DNA of 64,000 nt from positions 537,677 through 601,676 of the forward strand of contig NW_001799055.1 in NCBI RefSeq assembly GCF_000165425.1, written 5' to 3'. Below the pieces are notes generated by a model. That model ran no database searches and was not told the DNA's origin. It was given only the letters and a program-made list of their open reading frames with translations. This document shows, one piece after another, positions 35,476 to 47,664 of the stretch. Position 1 is the first letter of the stretch. Every line of letters begins with the position of its first letter. The position numbers were made by a program, and so were the translations under genes. This stretch comes from Paramecium tetraurelia. Lineage: Eukaryota > Ciliophora > Oligohymenophorea > Peniculida > Parameciidae.

Positions 35476-38400
35476 ATGTAATATTTAGTGCTAATCTTCT
35501 TAATAAGTAGTTTAATCAATGCAGTGGTAGGGGGTTGGATGATTTTTTACAATGGAATACATGAATTTAAAACATTTACATGCGCTTCAATTGGTTGTTT
35601 ATATGGATTCAAGAATTAAACATATACAGGACCAGCCTTATATTTAAATTGCTTAACAAATCCATTAACTGCCTTAAGACTGGATAGTCTTTAAATGAAT
35701 TCGTTAGAAAATTATGTATCTTTAGCACCAACACTATCTAACGCATACAAATTGATAATGTTTGATGTATATTATACAAGTCAATGGGTAGATGATGTCA
35801 TAGATTTTGAGTTTAATAATTAAATTTTTTAAATTAGACATTCTACGTCAGATCCATTGCCTCAAACTGAAGGTTTTTGTGATTCAATTTAATATGAGCT
35901 TAGAACATATAACTTTACATTACCTTATAGTTCAAATGCTTATCAATTTCCTAAATTTACAATATACAATCCTTCGGTAAGTGCAATGATTAGAAATGTG
36001 CATTTATCATTTTAAAATTGCTATCCTGGTTGCACCTAATGCACAGGGCCAGACAAAAACTAATGCACTGCATGTTCACCAAATTTGGCCGTTCTTAATG
36101 GAGTTTGCAGATGTCCCATAAGATAAAGTGTTATGTAAGCATATGGATGCGTAAATAAATGTTATATAACAGGATCTAAAATAAAATCATAAAATAGAAT
36201 TTGTTTAGATTTTGCACCAACAACTTTAATCTACTCAGTATTAAGTGTAGTTAATTTAGAAACTTGGTATAATTGGAATATCATTTATGACCCTTAACAT
36301 ATAGATGTTGTTGATAAAAAATTAGCTCCTTATAATTTTGGACTCTTTAGATTTCGAGAGGGAGTCTATACATCTATTAGCACCGCATATGGGATATATC
36401 CTTTGGGTACAATAGTTTAAATTGTATTTTGTAATGCAACTCCAATAAACACAGGAGTTCAATTTTATGTCAATTAGACCTATGTTGGTTCTGTTTATTA
36501 TGATGGAACCTAATATATTTTCGATAAAGTAGAGTTGAGATCATAATCAGTATATCCAGTAACTGGAGAATGTACTAATAATTAGTTTATATCTGTTGAG
36601 ATATTCACTACTTTCATTGAATAAAAGTTAACATATTCTATTTAAGGGAATTTTACGTAACTTTCCAGAATAAATTAGTTCACCAGGAGCAGCTTGGTTT
36701 TTAAGACTGGTGTAAATCACTACAGGCTATTGTCCATATGCGTGTTTCAAATGTGACATGTTTTATAGATGTATATAATGTCCTTCTGGATATGTAAAAA
36801 TTTCTGATGGAACATGTTAATACTGGGGTTGTCCAATTGAAAGTACTTATAATGGTACTCATTGTGTCAAATACAATGAAGCAACAAAATGTAAATAATC
36901 ATTTAACATAAGATTCATAATATTTTGTGAGAGAATTTTATGACTTTGCTGCCACAGATACTCTAAATACAACCTTCATTTTGGAATCATCTGTACCAAC
37001 TGATTTGTAAAAAGGTCCTTTTGTATTTTGGTCTTACACTGATACAAAAAGAGTATTTGGAGGTAAATTTGTTTGGGCGCAATCCAGGTTTTCCCAGATT
37101 TATACTTTAAGTCCGCATCATTCATTAACAATATATTTTTAAGTTATTTTTGGTCCGAACTTTCCAACATCTCCTACTAATTACTTTTCATATGAAATTA
37201 ACAATGGTACTCAAATAAAGTTAACTAAAACTTCAACTTTAAGTGTTATTGAAAAAGTGCTAACATATAATCCTACTTTAACCGTTGCAATTTAATGCTA
37301 TGGTGTTAATGTTATTGATTCATATTGTGGAATATCAAATTATTACATTGTTGTTCATTACTGTAAGCCATATTGTAATAGGTGTACAAATGAACTCACT
37401 TGTGATGAGTGGATGACATTTGATCCGAATATTGTAAAAGTTGAATAATCTTAATGTTTAGATAATTAATTTGTAGATGAAAGTACTTCAACTTGTGAAG
37501 ATTGTCCCATTGAATGTCTTACTTGCTTTAATGAATATGAATGCTTCACATGTAAGCCTAACTATAAACTGATTCTTACAACATGTGTAATAGGTTGCTA
37601 ACTTAACTAATTCCATGATGGCACTAATTGCTTAGATTGTCATTATAGTTGTAAATAGTGCTAATCAACTACTTATTGTATTCATTGTGAATCTACATCT
37701 TTGAGATACTTAGAAAATGGGCAGTGTAAATGTTATGATGGTTATTATGACTAGAATACTATCTAAATGTGTTAACCATGTGATAAGTTATGTACAAAAT
37801 GCTATGGACCTTCCAATTAGAATTGCTAGTCATGCATAGTTTTAGACTAATTAATCTTAAATGGAAGTTCTTGTGAATGCAATATTGGATATTACTTTGA
37901 TGAATTTTAATTGAAATGCGAATTGTGTTCACATCGATGTGAAACATGTTTTGGCTAATCAGACTCCACTTGTTTATCTTGTCATTCAACTTAATTTAGA
38001 GTTTTGGATGGATTTTATTGCAAGTGCAATGATGGATATTTTGATAATATTTAAGATATTTGTGTTTAATGTCCAGTTGCGGAAGATGCCTTATTAGGAT
38101 CTTGTTATAAGATTTGCGGAAACGGCTCTTCAATTTGGTTTAATTAGATATGTCCTACATTTGTTTGTCCCTTGGGATACAATACTGTAAATAATTAATG
38201 CAAACCTATATGTGGAGACTTAATAATTGTAGCTGGAGAATAATGTGATGATGGAAATTTAATCTAATTTGATGGATGTCACAATTGTAGATACTAATGT
38301 CCTGCTTAATGTACTGTTTGTGATAACACTACTGTATTCCCTTGTCTGGATATGTGTGGTGATGGTGTTGTGAGTGGATTAGAAGAATGTGATGATTCTA

Positions 38401-41400
38401 ATAGCGTATAATTTGATGGTTGTTATTAATGTAAAATTGAATGTTAACCTTAATGTACAAGATGTAACAAAGGTGCATGTTCTGAATGTCAAACTTTTGG
38501 TTGGATGTTTGACCCCGCTTCAAATTTATGTATAGAAAAGTGTGGAGATCGATATGTAGTTGGAAATGAGCCTTGCGATGATGGATATAATTTTGATGGT
38601 AATGATAGTTGTCTTGCTTGTAAAAGAGTATGCAGGGATGATTGCAAGACTTGTAGTGATGATGGAACCACATGCCTAGAATGTAAAACAATTGGATTTA
38701 GACCATATACATACTATTGCGTAAATATTTGTGGGGATGGATATCTAGCTGTAGATCCATACAACAGATATATAGAATAATGTGATGATTTTAATTTAGT
38801 AAATTATGATGGGTGCAATGCAGCTTGTTTATTTTAATGCTAGACGATAGATATTTGTACGAGTTGTGTAAGTAATAAATGTTAAAGTTGCATCAGTACC
38901 TACTATTTGGATGCATCAAAAAATAAATGTATTGAATTATGTTATGATAATATTATTGTTGGAAATGAAAAATGTGAGGATATGAATAGTTTAATGTTGG
39001 ATGGCTGTTATAATTGTTAATTATCATGTTAATAATCATGTCAGACATGCACAATTAATGGATGTACTTAATGTAAAGCAGGCTATTTGCTAACCAATTA
39101 TTAATGTGTTAATATTTGCGGAGATGCCATTGTTGTGTTTGGAGAGGATTGTGATGATGGCAATTTAAATCCTTTTGATGCATGTCATCAATGTGTATAT
39201 TAGTGTTCTCCTTATTGTTTGACCTGTCATAAAGGATAATGTTTATAATGTTAAAGGGATTATATCAAAATAAAAGGAGCCTGTTGGAAATATTAAGATT
39301 TATTGATGTAAAATGAGCAGAATTTATAAATTATTGAGGAAACCTAAATTATATTTTTTGAATTTTGTTCACATTATGACAAAATGAATTGCTAGAAATG
39401 CCAATACCCATATACCTATAATTAATTTGCTTAATAATGTGAAATTTAGTTAGAATATTTAACTCATTATGATGGCCCAACAGGTTAAGATTATATTTAA
39501 CCTTTATTGGAGTTTTGTCTCATCTAGTACCATGAAACTTGTTTGAAATGCTATAACAATTTTGAATTGGATGATTACAATAACTCATGTCAACCAATTT
39601 GTGGTGATAATTAATTGAATGGCTATGAGTAATGTGAAGACAATAACTCTTTGCTTTTTGATGGTTGTTATGAATGTAAATATTCATGTGATTACTCTTG
39701 TGAATATTGCCAATTTGGAAAATGTTTCAGATGTTAATAAGATTAGATTTTAGTAGATGAAAAATATTGTCAACCAAAGGCAGTCTGCAATTAGATTCAA
39801 GGGTTTTATCTAGATGAAGAAACAAATACTTGTATTGAAAATTGTGGAGATGGTATAGTTTCAAAAAATGAGGAGTGTGATGATGGTAATGTAATTTAGT
39901 ATGATGGTTGCTATTAGTGCAAATATTAATGTTAACCATACTGTTCTGAGTGTATAAAAGGAAAATGTATTATAAGACCTTCTCCTTGTAGTGTTGGTTT
40001 TTATTTTAGCTTTGAAACTCTATCATGTGAATCTATGTGTGGAGATGGCATTCTGGTTGAATCATAAGAAGAATGTGATGATGGTAATCAAAGTGATGAA
40101 GATGAATGTACCAATAATTGTAAGTTACAATGTGATTCTAAATGTGCTCAATGCGAAAAACAAAATAAGTGTTTATCCTGCAAAGAGAATTATTTATTAA
40201 TTAATAATAAATGTGAAGATATTGAGAATTTAGATAATTTTATTAAGAATTGTGAAATATCAATAGATAATGAGTGTTTGTAATGTGAACAAGGTTTCAC
40301 CCTAAAAAATAATAATTGTATTACTTATTGTGGTGATGGCATTTAAAATGGAAAAGAGTTATGTGATGATGGCAATAAAATCAATGGAGATGGATGTGAT
40401 ATAAATTGTACTCCATCTTAAGATAGTTATTGCAGAGATTCTGAATGTACGATCTTAATTTCGCCAAGTGCTCAACTTGTTTTTTCAAATGAGTTTTTTG
40501 GTTTATAATATGCAGAATTAATTTATGACTAAGATATGAGATTGGCAGAGGATTACACCAAACAAGATTATCTTGAGAACTTAGTATTTTTTATTGAGGG
40601 TAGAAATGAAAGTGCTAATATTTCTTATTAGACTAACTCTATCAACTAAGATTTAAATTATATTATTATTTCAATACAGATTGAGTTTTTGGAGTATATT
40701 CAAGATCCAGTCTTAAAGGTAAGGTTTAATAATAATTAAATATTGGAAAATGAGTATGGCTTATCCATAAAATAACAGATTCTATCAACAAAATTATTAT
40801 CTCCAAATGTTCTTGATTAAAGTCAATAACAAAGTAGTTAATCATTAATTTCAATGAGTTCGTAATTATTGAAGATAATGGCTGTATTTATAGCATTATC
40901 CTCGATAACTGGATAACTACAAATAATAACTAACTTAATTGATATTATTCAGTAACTGTATTACTTGAAATATCTAAACTCTAGGATTGGTATTAATCTT
41001 GCTCAATTTTACTAAACCTTCAAAATAATATAGCTAAATAACATTTATGATTAATTGAACATGAATCCAGATTCTAATTTCAAAGGCGTATTGACATATT
41101 ACCATTCTGAACCAATATTTGAACTTGATGAGAGAAATGCAAATTTTCTAAATAACATTTCCCAATTAAGCTTGGTGTATATAATATTAACAGTAACACT
41201 GATGATATTGAAATTTGGTACTGTATTAGTAATAAGAAAACTGTCATAATTAAATGCAATTCATTTAAAATAATCATAGCTTTACATTGTAAATTTCATA
41301 TAAAAGAAATGTATAAAAATAAGAAAAATAAAGTATTGGCCTCAAATTCAAAGTTTATTTATTGCTATGATTTACGAATTTGGAATAAATATATTCCTTG

Positions 41401-41996
41401 CTATGAAGTATTCACAAAGTGACAGTGAGGGTTACTGTGGGGTTATGATAGCCATTTCAACTCTGCTGGTAAGTACGTTATTATTGCTATCAAAATTGAA
41501 ATAGAGTAATGGCTTAATCAAAAGATTGAAATTACTAAATAAAGAGGACAATGTATACATATACATGTGTGTTCAAAAGCTGTTGTTTGTGATGTTTTTG
41601 GTGTTCTTTTTTTAATCTGGGGCTATTCAGATTTTGCTATGCATTTTAAACGAATTTTAATATTGTTACTTTTTGTATAGTTACAAAATAATTAAATAGC
41701 CATCGGAGAATTTGAAGCAACTGTCCTCTCACATTGTGTAATTCATAATTTGCAGTCTATATCTAATTAACAACTTTTACTAAAATGACCCTCAGGTTTT
41801 GATTATGATTGGGTGGAGCATCATTAGTTTGATGAGTACGGTTTTGGTGATAACAGTAATCACAGATTTTTTTGATTTAATTTATCCTTTTTTCAAGAAG
41901 ATCTTACAAAGACAGAGTGTTCAAAATAATGAGTTGAGTGAAATGTTTTGCGTAGTTGAAAATCAGGTAAATGTTCTCAATCGATAATAATTTTGA
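35476..41996 (+). CDS. Giant cysteine-rich surface protein with multi-pass C-terminus
   Basis: The product is 2158 residues after removing two 22-nt introns (36657-36678 and 36891-36912). The signal peptide is MQYLVLIFLISSLINA. The ectodomain has two unique Cys-poor modules (residues about 20-180 and 240-400) and an EGF/furin-like Cys-rich region (CPYACFKCDMFYRCIQCPSG, ECLTCFNEYECFTCKPNY). From about residue 900 come roughly ten Myxococcus-type Cys repeats (CGD.I...EECDDGN...DGCYQCKYQC). The last 400 residues contain about seven hydrophobic segments (ITGQLQIITNLIDIIQQL, YIILTVTLMILKFG, MIGWSIISLMSTVLVI). The stop is TGA 41994-41996. The C-terminus matches the truncated gene at 1-1872. Cys-rich ectodomain plus multiple TMs suggests a receptor or adhesion role; no ligand is known. 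Confidence 0.9.
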
Positions 41997-42119
41997 AGAT
42001 TTGATTTAATTCATTAGTTGTTGTAATAAGTTTAAGTTATAAATATAATTTATAATTATTGTTTTGTATTAATTATATGATTAGCGAACATATTTAATCA
42101 ATTACATCAATAGTGCACA

Positions 42120-43399
42120 ATGGTACATAATCGATATTATGAAGAGTTCTATATAAAAAGCGGGAATGGGCCTTGGATCCAGAGGAATATTTTTGAGAAT
42201 GTAGAATACGATGAATATGAGAATAAACAAATAGAGATTTTGAAGTAGAAGATAGAGGAGAAGGGCTTGAAGATCAATTTGAAGAGAAGCAGACTGTTGA
42301 AAATGCTGATGGCAGCTCAATACGATGTGGAAAGAGCAATAATAGTATTGTAATAAAAATATTAGATAATTAGAATTGTTAATTGCACTTAAAGTATATG
42401 AAGGAGTACAAGAAGAGTGACTTTTAGAAGGACCTGGTGAAAGGCTACCTGTATGTAAGCGGATTCGATAACCAATACAGGCCAGTCATTATCTTTCGAC
42501 AATATTGTGATATCAAAATAATTACTTATTTTTTGGAAACAGTTAGGAGATTTCTTTTGATAGATTATTATGTTGAAAATTGGACCATAATAATAGACCT
42601 GGAATTGGATTTGCCAGTGTTGGAATTGGAAGATCTCTTATATTTGCAGCTCCAATTTTATGGAAATCTCAATAAAATGCTAATAATAAATGGCCCAGAC
42701 GACATTTAAGTAATCTTGAAATAATTTACTGGTGATTATCTTAAATATATGATTAGATAAATTTCCCGACCTTAGTGTCAAATTGTAAGTGATAACCGAA
42801 TATTCCTAATTACTGTAGTACATTCCCAAGGATCAATTGGAAATCAAGTATGGCGGAGACCAGCCTAACGTGATACAATTTTGGTATTCCCATGAAATTA
42901 TCATAGGCCATTGTAAAAAAGAGAAGGCATTTCTGGATTAGTGAATGGGAATAATAATAAAACTTCACATCTTTCAATAGGCTCATTGAATAGTAGTTCT
43001 GTAAATAAGAAGTCTAGTTTCATGAAGATAACTGTTTTGGAGGAGAACGGAAACCCCCTTTTAAATTAGCAGATGGCTGTTTTCGAAGACAAAGTGTTGC
43101 AGTCATCTGAGTCCTCCATTTAGGATTAGGCTCCCCTGTAGGATTATGAGGAGAAGTACAAATCTTACTTAAGTACGTCAACGAAAAAGAATTGCATGGA
43201 TCAGGTGTAGTTTATGGATATGGATGATTAAAGTGTTGAAGAGCAATAATTTAAGGAGGGCTAGAATGAAAAGAAAAAGAAAAGGAAACTGTAAATGGAT
43301 GAGAAACAAGTGAAAAACTAAAGGATAAAAATGGAGGGAGAAAAGGAATCAATAGTTGCCAGTCCATCTTGCTGTTCAAAGAATTGTTGCATTTTCTGA
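42120..43399 (+). CDS. CRAL-TRIO (Sec14-like) lipid-binding protein
   Basis: The spliced product is 398 residues, with introns 42345-42373 (29 nt), 42732-42756 (25 nt) and 42913-42941 (29 nt). After a helical N-terminal module (residues about 25-85) the CRAL-TRIO fold is recognised by LVKGYLYVSGFDNQYRPVII, NWTIIIDLELD, NLNKMLIINGPDDI and the closing VITEYSQLLQYIPKDQLEIKYGG. This family carries phosphoinositides, retinoids or tocopherol between membranes. A Ser/Lys/Gln-rich tail of about 140 residues ends in CCSKNCCIF, a Cys cluster suited to palmitoylation, so membrane anchoring is likely. It lies 123 bp after the surface-protein gene on the same strand. Confidence 0.9.
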
Positions 43400-43452
43400 T
43401 TACTACATTTATATAATAATCCATCTATTAATTAATAATAATAGTGTTAATC

Positions 43453-45454
43453 ATGAATTATATGAGAGATAATTATACGAGTGCCAAAAATGATGTGCCC
43501 ATCCTGATCGATTACGGAGCCTCAACAATCAAAGCAGTAACAGCATTCTTTTTCATCTTAGGGATATGCCACATCTCAAACTCCAGATGTAGTCATCAGA
43601 AGCTACATCAATAAATTCAAGGACTCTAATACGCAATCCAATTAGATAGCTCAATGGGACACAGACGTATTTAAGAATTACAGATCACCTTTTGAGAAGA
43701 ATCTCATCTAACATTCAGGTGCATTAGAATAACTAAATGACTTCGTATTCGAAAGACTTTAAGCTGGAAAGCATGGCAGAGTCAATCATCCGATAATATT
43801 AACAGAATGTTTTGCCACCACTGATCTAGCAAGAATGATAGTCCTGGAACAAATGTTTGAATGCTATCAAGTGCCAAATGTGATGTTGGGAGTGGATGCA
43901 TTGTTCTCAGTATTTCAAGATGACTTGGAAGCCTATCTCAAACAAACCTAATTAATTGTTCATCTGGGTGATCAAACTGTCCATGTAGTCCCAATAGTCA
44001 ATGGCCAAGTGATATATTCCAACATCAAACGATTGAACTTGGGTGGTCTCAACAGTTTAAAGTACTTTTATTAAACCATCCAATTGAGACACCCCCATCT
44101 GAAATTCACTTATCCTTAAATTGATTATTGGCATAAATAGTACACCAGTGTTGCTATTGATTATCAACTCTAATTGCGATATTTCCAGGGCCCATAATAA
44201 TACTACGGATACAGAGATTAAATATCAGAATAAAATAGATTTCATGATGATTAACTACAATTCTTGGATCCCATATACATTGATATTCCCATTGTATAGA
44301 AAATTGTGAGTGCAGAAGACTTAAAGAGAAAAGATGAAAATAGATAAAGGATGAAAGTTAGATTGCAGGAATCCATCTAGCAAAGTAGAATTAACAAGAA
44401 GTCGCAATTGGAATAACAATTAGTGGCATTGCAATAGGAATTAGAAGCTGACCTAAATAACGAGGAACTCAAAAAGAAAATTACAACTCTGTAAGTTAAA
44501 CTCGGTTTAGCACCCAAAGAAGCCTTAGATGAATTGAAGTATAATTTATTGAATGTCCCTGATGATAAACTTACACCTTCTTAATTGAATTAGAAAAGAT
44601 ATCAAAAAGTCATGTATGAATAAGCGTTGATGAAAAAATAAAAGAACTAGGAATTTAAGTAATTACAAAAAGATGCTAACAAATTCAAATTGGAAGAACC
44701 TGAGAAATATTTACAAATGCTATACGAGAAGAGAGATCGTATAGTTTTACAAATACAAGAAAGGAAAAAACTACAATAAGAAATGAATAGTAGGAATTCA
44801 AGATTCAATTAGAAGAGGATCTAAACTCTAGCCTACCTAGGTGCTGATGATAAGGCTGAGGATGATTTTGGAAAGGACGACAAGGATTGGGAAATCTATA
44901 GAAGTGTTACCAAAGAAATAGATTCTGCTGATGAAAAGTCTAAATACAAACTGTAAGAATTAGAACAAGAATTAAAAGACCTAGATCCTGATTTCGAGAT
45001 TAAAATCCTTAAATCTATAGCTAATATACATCAATTAGGTATGAATCTCAGTCAAGTCCCATTATCGGTTGATCGGGTAAGGTGTTAAGAAATTTATTTC
45101 TAACCTAGTCTGATTGGAGTTGAGCAATAAGGGTTAGTGGATATGATCAAATTATCATCTAAAGGTTTGGATAAACTCCTATTGTAAAACATCATCCTAA
45201 CAGGAGGTGGAGCGAAAACACAAGGAATTATGTAAAGATTACAGAAAGACTTAATATCAGAATATGATTGTCCGATTGCTATTAAAATTGCCACAGATCC
45301 AGTCTTTGGAACATGGTTGGGAATGAAGAACTTCGCCAATAAACATTCAAATATGCTTTCCTAATTTTCAATATCAATTGATGATTACAATGAAATTGGT
45401 ACTTAAAAGTGGGAGATATTTAAATAGCATCCATTTTCAAATATTGTAGATTGA
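43453..45454 (+). CDS. ARP5: Actin-related protein 5 (INO80 chromatin-remodelling subunit)
   Basis: The spliced product is 658 residues, with one 25-nt intron (43537-43561). The actin fold is split by a large insert, as in ARP5. The N-terminal half has ILIDYGASTIKAGYA, PIILTECFATTDLARMIVLE and LIVHLGDQTVHVVPIVNG. A Gln/Lys/Glu-rich helical insert of about 300 residues follows, then EIYFQPSLIGVEQQGLVDMI, NIILTGGGAKTQGIMQRLQK and DPVFGTWLGMKNFAN. The FQPSLIG...Q.G motif and the helical insert single out ARP5 over actin and other ARPs. It works with Ies6 in INO80 to move nucleosomes. All parts are present and the reading is uninterrupted. Confidence 0.93.
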
Positions 45455-45617
45455 TAAATTTATTATGTTTTATTTATATAAATGCAAGGTATGTATCTAT
45501 TATTAATTCTGTTGATTAATTAAATGTATATTGTAAGATTACTTAAATTTTGTTGATAATTAAAATGATAATTTGAACTAGTATTTGAGTAAAGGGTATT
45601 TAATTCAAATAATAAGT

Positions 45618-46007
45618 ATGAATAATAATAAAAATATGTATTCACCAAAGTATCCAGTTGATTAAAGCATAGTTAATATTGGCAGCAATCCATTAAAAAC
45701 AAGGAGAGCTTAATCTGAATTTTAGCCATCTAATTTTTAGAATTAAGGGAATAAATAAAGAACAAAAAACTTAGTAGAATTATTAAAAGATGATTTAAAT
45801 ATTTAATATGTCGATTATCCAGAAGAGTTATTTTAAGTGCCTGAAAATTGTGTAGCTTTAGTTCCTATATAAATAATGAGAGATATATTAAAGAGTTATC
45901 AATATAATAACGAAGAATTGTAAAGAATGGGGATCAAAGCGAAAGAATATGAGTAGAAAAGATTATTACTAAAATTCAAGTCTGGATTGAATTATATAAA
46001 TTAATGA
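45618..46007 (+). CDS. Small unknown protein
   Basis: A frame of 129 residues runs from ATG 45618 to TGA 46005-46007. It is polar at the N-terminus (SPKYPVDQSIVNIGSNP), then shows a more regular segment (VELLKDDLNIQYVDYPEELF) and a helical basic C-terminus (YNNEELQRMGIKAKEYEQKR). Its stop overlaps the start of the next gene by the four bases ATGA, which is odd for a eukaryote. The two frames may in fact be one gene broken by an indel or by an intron I could not identify. No family was recognised. Confidence 0.6.
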
Positions 46008-47590
46008 ATATATAGAATTAATAACGTTAAAATAATAATGATGATTGTGATTGCTGTGATTTGAATGATTGCTGTAATGGATGTTGTTGTGAAGATTGTT
46101 GTAAGGATTGTGAATGTCAAGAATGTGGATGTGATTGCATTAATACAATTCAAACTAATTGTTGTGATAATTGGCAATGTTGTTAGTGTATGCAATGTTG
46201 CACAGCAGGAGATATTCTTACAGAATTAAATTTTAATCGTCATATTGAATTGGAAGATGAAAACGAAACCTTCTTAGCTTAGTTTAAGGAATTGATTGGC
46301 AATTATAGAATTTATAAAAGATATCGACATGCATTATTAGAAGAATCCTTCATATTGAAGAAAAAGAAAACATCAACACTTCAGTTTTATGACAAGATAA
46401 TTTTGAAGACTTATTGGTTCACAAATCAAAATGAATATTCAAAATCTTTAAGTGTTTGGCATTAGAATATATTCAAATATACAGAGATGTAAATATATGG
46501 AGCTAGAATTCAGGATATTTGTATAGACCGATGGAGAATAGCAGTATTATTACCTAAAATGCATCACATTCAAAAGAAACACAAGTTCCAGGTTTATACT
46601 TTTCTTTCTTAAATTTCATCTTAAATCTTAAATTATTCAGAAGAGAAATCAATATTTAATGAGTTACTTGTTTATTATGATACTAATTATGTGTTGTTGC
46701 CATCAAATTTATTAAAATAATCAGTTTATGAACAATATAGAGCTAATCATAAATTGAGACATCCTCCTGAATGGGAAGATGAAAATGAGTAGATATTTGA
46801 TTGGAACAAAAGCGATTGTTTTTTAGTTGGATTATTTGTATTAAGTTAATTAGTAAATTCATCATTAGATGATGTGTATGAAGAATCAAAATTTAATAAA
46901 AATAAACTCAACTTTTACTTATAAAAAATAAATAGTTAAGAATTCTATAATGTTTTGATCTATATGTTGCAGACAGAACCAGACGAAAGATACTCATTAT
47001 AACAGATCCTATAGTTAATGAAGCATAAGCCAATCACGCCAATTACATAAGATAATAATAAAAGCTAAGCCCCTTTGCAATCAGCTTAGAAATTATAGCC
47101 AATCAGTTTAGTTAGTAGAGTCTAAAACTAGAATTTAAATACTGGAGGTGTTTATACAGGGGATTAGATTGACAATAAAAGGCATGGCCATGGAAAATTG
47201 CTTAATCCTGATGGATCTGGATATGAAGGAGAATGGTTCTAAGATTTAATGCATGGGAAAGGTGAATTGTTTTTACCAGATGGAAGAATACTATATAAAG
47301 GATAGTTTTAAAATGGGAAATATCATAATTTTGGACATCTGGTCAATCCAAATCCTAATATCTCTTAAAATTATAATTTTAGAGATCTCAGAAATATCGG
47401 AAATTATTGGTCAAAATATGAAGGAGATTTTAAGTAAGATAAAAAACACGGCTATGGCATCTTGTACTTCTCAAGTGGAGAAAAGTGGGCAGGAGAGTTC
47501 ATTGATGATATTCCGAGTGGATTTGGCACATTTTTTGGGTTATCTGGTGAAGTAACAGGAAAATGGGTTAAAGGCATTTTATTTGATTGA
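46004..47590 (+). CDS. Cys-rich + degenerate kinase-like + MORN protein
   Basis: An intronless frame of 528 residues. The N-terminus (residues about 12-65) is extraordinarily Cys-rich, with doublets and triplets (NDCCNGCCCEDCCKDCECQ, CGCDC, CQCMQCC). Residues about 75-330 resemble a kinase fold without a catalytic core: NKSDCFLVGLFVLSQLV corresponds to subdomain IX and MLQTEPDERYSLQQIL to XI, but no HRD or DFG is found. Four or more MORN repeats follow (GSGYEGEWFQDLMHGKGE, KYEGDFKQDKKHGYGI, EKWAGEFIDDIPSGFG). The same order of parts occurs in the gene at 51213-53013. A catalytically dead scaffold is the best reading. See the ATGA overlap with the upstream frame. Confidence 0.78.
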
Positions 47591-47664
47591 GTTAGTGATG
47601 TTTATTTTTTTACAGGATTTTTAGATCTTAAAGATCAATTAAATAATACATTATTTATTATATT

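Noticed and set aside
38398-38691. His/Tyr-rich - strand frames
   Set aside because: They mirror the Cys-repeat coding sequence on the + strand; the His-rich look comes from complementing TGT/ATG-rich codons.
46001-46195. Thr/Ile-rich - strand frame
   Set aside because: Antisense to the Cys-rich N-terminus of the pseudokinase-MORN gene.
47253-47555. + strand frame of 100 codons in the MORN region
   Set aside because: The other forward frame gives clear MORN repeats and ends properly at 47590.
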